Of a stretch of 8,345 nt of DNA, positions 5,651 to 8,345 are shown piece by piece. Location of the stretch: positions 16,783-25,127 of the forward strand of contig DCQY01000139.1 of assembly GCA_002323995.1 (NCBI GenBank). Reading direction: 5' to 3'. The first letter of the stretch is position 1. The number at the start of each line of letters is the position of its first letter. Both the position numbers and the translations under genes were made by a program. The DNA is from Akkermansiaceae bacterium UBA1506 (GTDB lineage Bacteria; Verrucomicrobiota; Verrucomicrobiia; Verrucomicrobiales; DEV007). A model generated the notes under the pieces. That model had not been told where the DNA came from. It searched no databases and saw nothing but the letters and a program-made list of their open reading frames with translations.

Positions 5651-8329
5651 TTAATCCTGATCTTGCTCTTCTGTTGGAGGAGTCGCTTCGCCTTCCGGAG
5701 TTGCATCAGTCGTTCCATCTGCCACAGAGCCTTCAGCGTTTTCCACTCCTTCTTCATCCTCGTCTTCATTGACGACTCGAGCGATATCCTGGATGGTCTC
5801 GCCGTCCTTGGTCTTCATCAGGATAACCCCTTGAGCGTTTCGACCGGTGAGGCGAGCGCTTTCAGCTTTGATCCGCACGGACTGGCCGGTGTTGGTCATC
5901 AGCATGATGTCGTCGTCAGCCGCGACTCGAAGCGCTTTGACAACGCGGCCGGTCTTCTCGGTGACTTTCATCGTGATAACACCCTTACCGCCGCGGCCTT
6001 TGGTCGGGTAGTCTTCAAAAGGAGTCCGCTTGCCGAGGCCTTTTTCGCTGACCACGAGCAGTTGCTCGGAATTATCGACAACGGCGAGGGAAACAAGGTA
6101 GTCATCATCTCCCGGACGGATGCCCGCGACACCGGCGGAAGGCCGCCCCATAGAGCGGATGTTTTCTTCGCTGGTGCGGACTGCATAGCCTCTGCTGGTG
6201 ACGAGAGAAATTTCGTCGGTTCCATCGGTAAGTTTCACATCAATAAGGGAGTTTCCTTCCTCAATCTTGATCGCGATGATGCCGTCCTTGCGGTAGTTTC
6301 GGAAATCGGAGAGTTTTGTCTTCTTCACCTTGCCGGAGCGGGTCGCGAAGAGGACAAATCGATCTTCCACGAAAGTCGCGTCCTTGTCTTCGTTGCCGAC
6401 AGCTTCGATGCGGAGAACGGAAGCAATCTTTTCTTCCGATTGCAGGTTGAGTAGATTTTTAATGGAACGTCCTTTGGCGATACGGCTGCCTTCCGGAATC
6501 TGGAAGACTCGCTCGACGTAGACCCGACCCGTGTCGGTGAAGAACATCAGGTAATCGTGAGCAGTGGCGGCGAAGAGATGTTCGACAAAGTCGTCCTCGT
6601 CTTCTTTAGCGGCCGCTTCACGTGTTTCCATGCCCTTGAGGCCTTTACCTCCGCGTGCTTGAGTACGGTATTCGCTGGCGAGCGTCCGCTTGATGTAGCC
6701 GCGGTGGGAAATAGTGATGAGGTTTGACTCGTTGGCGATGAGGTCGACCACATTGATGTCGCCGTCGTCGATGCCAAAATCTGTTCTGCGTGGGGTCGCC
6801 CACTTCTCCTTCACTTCGAGGAGCTCTTCCTTAATGATCTGGAGCACGCGCTCCTCGCGAGCGAGGATGTCGAGCAGGTCTTTGATCTTTTCGAGCAGCT
6901 CATCGTATTCGTTCTTCACCTTCTCGCGCTCGAGGCCGACCAGTTGGTAGAGCCTCAGTTCGAGGATGTGATCCACTTGCTTGTCTGTGAACACGTATTG
7001 GCCGGTCTTGATGTTCAGGCTTGGCTGATCGCGAATCAGGATACCAAGGGCTTCGGCGGCATCTTTAGTGATGCTGTAGGCCTTGATCTTGTCGCGGGCT
7101 TCGTCACGAGTCTTGGAGTCGCGGACCATCTTGATGAAATCATCGAGATTGCCGAGTGCCAGCAGGTAGGCCTCCAGTTTTTCGGCGTGCTCCTCCGCCT
7201 TGCTGAGAAGGTAACGGGAACGGCGCAGAACCACTTCACGGCGATGCTCAATGTAGCAGACAATGGCGTCCTTGATGTTGAGCAGGCGCGGGCGGCGGTT
7301 GTCGATCGCCAGCATGTTGGCAGAGAAAGACGATTGTAGCGCGGTGTGCTTGTAAAGATTGTTGAGAACGACCTGAGAGCGCGAGTCACGCTTGAGGTCA
7401 ACAACCACGCGGGTGTTTTCATCTGACTCATCTCGCACTGCGCTGATCTCAGGAAGAATCTTGGCATTCGCCAGTTCCGCGATGCGCTCAACGAGTTTGG
7501 CGCGGTTCACCACGTAAGGGATCTCAGTGATGATGATTTGTTCACGGCCTTTCGCATCCTCTTCGATGGCAGCGCGGCCTCGTACTTTGATGCTGCCTCG
7601 TCCGGTCGTGGCGTAGTCATAGACGCCGCGGTTTCCGAGGATGGTACAGCCAGTAGGGAAGTCTGGTCCCTTGATGTATTCGAGCAGCTGCTCAACCGTG
7701 ATCTGTGGGTTGTCAATCGTGGCACAGGTGCCATCGATGACTTCGCCGAGGTTGTGTGGCGGAATATTAGTCGCCATGCCCACTGCAATACCTGTGCCGC
7801 CATTGACGAGCAGATTAGGGAACGCAGCCGGGAAAACGACAGGCTCCTGACGTGTTTCGTCGTAGTTGGTAACGAAGTCGACCGTGGCCTTCTCCATATC
7901 GGACATGATGATGTGACCGAGGTGAGTGAGGCGGGCTTCAGTATATCGCATCGCGGCCGGAGGGTCACCTTCGACCGAGCCAAAGTTACCCTGACCGTCG
8001 ACGAGGATATCACGCATGGTCCAGGGTTGAGCCATGTTGACCAGCGTTGGGTAAATTGTGGCTTCCCCGTGAGGGTGGTAGTTACCGGAGGTGTCACCGC
8101 AGATTTTGGCGCACTTTCGGTAATTCTTACCGGGGGCGAGGCCAAGGTCATTCATCGCGAGTAGAATTCGTCGCTGTGAGGGCTTGAGGCCGTCGCGAGC
8201 ATCGGGCAGGGCCCGGGAAATGATGACTGACATCGAGTAGTCGAGAAAGGAACTCGACATTTCATCAGCAACGCTGATTGGTTGGATGTCGCTGTGCGAT
8301 GGGGGCGGAGTGTCAGGTTCGTCTGCCAT
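5651..8329 (-). CDS. gyrA: DNA gyrase subunit A
   Basis: GyrA is the DNA-breaking and wrapping subunit of gyrase (A2B2), which introduces negative supercoils. The 892-aa protein has the winged-helix/tower breakage-reunion domain from about residue 25 to 515, with catalytic Arg128-Tyr129 in AAMRYTEARL, a coiled-coil stretch at about 365-500, and a C-terminal beta-pinwheel (520-850). The GyrA box QARGGKG (557-563) marks it as gyrase rather than topoisomerase IV. A second GRGGKG at 778-783 is a blade repeat. The tail from 854 is acidic and low in complexity, much like regulatory tails of other GyrA proteins. The quinolone region reads HPHGEATIYP (85-94), with Ala90 and Pro94 at the positions of E. 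coli Ser83 and Asp87. The N-terminus has a Pro-rich extension of about 17 residues. The frame stays open to the window edge, so a start upstream of ATG 8329 cannot be excluded. The M42 peptidase follows 20 bp downstream. gyrB is not in the window. Confidence 0.97.
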   Translation of the reverse strand: MADEPDTPPPSHSDIQPISVADEMSSSFLDYSMSVIISRALPDARDGLKPSQRRILLAMNDLGLAPGKNYRKCAKICGDTSGNYHPHGEATIYPTLVNMAQPWTMRDILVDGQGNFGSVEGDPPAAMRYTEARLTHLGHIIMSDMEKATVDFVTNYDETRQEPVVFPAAFPNLLVNGGTGIAVGMATNIPPHNLGEVIDGTCATIDNPQITVEQLLEYIKGPDFPTGCTILGNRGVYDYATTGRGSIKVRGRAAIEEDAKGREQIIITEIPYVVNRAKLVERIAELANAKILPEISAVRDESDENTRVVVDLKRDSRSQVVLNNLYKHTALQSSFSANMLAIDNRRPRLLNIKDAIVCYIEHRREVVLRRSRYLLSKAEEHAEKLEAYLLALGNLDDFIKMVRDSKTRDEARDKIKAYSITKDAAEALGILIRDQPSLNIKTGQYVFTDKQVDHILELRLYQLVGLEREKVKNEYDELLEKIKDLLDILAREERVLQIIKEELLEVKEKWATPRRTDFGIDDGDINVVDLIANESNLITISHRGYIKRTLASEYRTQARGGKGLKGMETREAAAKEDEDDFVEHLFAATAHDYLMFFTDTGRVYVERVFQIPEGSRIAKGRSIKNLLNLQSEEKIASVLRIEAVGNEDKDATFVEDRFVLFATRSGKVKKTKLSDFRNYRKDGIIAIKIEEGNSLIDVKLTDGTDEISLVTSRGYAVRTSEENIRSMGRPSAGVAGIRPGDDDYLVSLAVVDNSEQLLVVSEKGLGKRTPFEDYPTKGRGGKGVITMKVTEKTGRVVKALRVAADDDIMLMTNTGQSVRIKAESARLTGRNAQGVILMKTKDGETIQDIARVVNEDEDEEGVENAEGSVADGTTDATPEGEATPPTEEQDQD

Positions 8330-8345
8330 GTCTGAGTGGTCGCTA

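Noticed and set aside
5645..6454. A 269-codon open frame on the plus strand opposite gyrA, with others at 6944-7339 and 7538-8164
   Set aside because: They lie wholly antisense to a perfectly conserved gyrA, show no recognisable domains, and are expected from codon bias in the real gene.

Overview
The window reads as ordinary bacterial chromosome and is almost fully coding. It holds eight complete genes and the last codons of a ninth at the left edge. There are no RNA genes, CRISPR arrays, insertion sequences or phage genes. Most starts lack a clear Shine-Dalgarno sequence, gyrase A has a Gly-Asn-Tyr-His-Pro-His-Gly-Glu type quinolone-determining region with a Pro at the Asp87 position, and an RfaE2-type LPS-heptose nucleotidyltransferase is present. 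Together these suggest a Gram-negative member of the Planctomycetota-Verrucomicrobiota-Chlamydiota group, most likely Verrucomicrobiota. This is an inference from family resemblance, not a database result.

Left block, rightward (1-1696): the acidic C-terminus of an unidentified protein; a HAD-superfamily phosphatase of the phosphoglycolate-phosphatase type (122-844); a small single-pass membrane protein with a possible DUF4177-like end (885 or 927 to 1274); and a four-helix membrane protein of unknown function (1298-1696). The last three are close enough to share a transcript. They meet the next block tail to tail with only 5 bp between stop codons.

Middle block: a leftward pair, M29 aminopeptidase then CrcB/FluC fluoride channel (3187 down to 1702), spaced by 10 bp. 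A 114-bp divergent intergenic region, carrying a 13-bp direct repeat with 19-bp period, separates this pair from a rightward gene (3302-4372). That gene encodes an unusual fusion: an N-terminal RfaE2-like nucleotidyltransferase and a C-terminal PurN glycinamide ribonucleotide formyltransferase.

Right block, leftward: gyrA (8329 down to 5651) followed after 20 bp by an M42-family metallo-aminopeptidase (5630-4560), probably one transcript. The 187-bp gap between the M42 gene and the convergent fusion gene holds a good hairpin just past the M42 stop.

The genes do not form one obvious pathway; most are housekeeping. The observations most worth following are the RfaE2-PurN fusion and the GyrA residues predicted to lower quinolone affinity. 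I see no convincing new defence, mobile or RNA-based system here.
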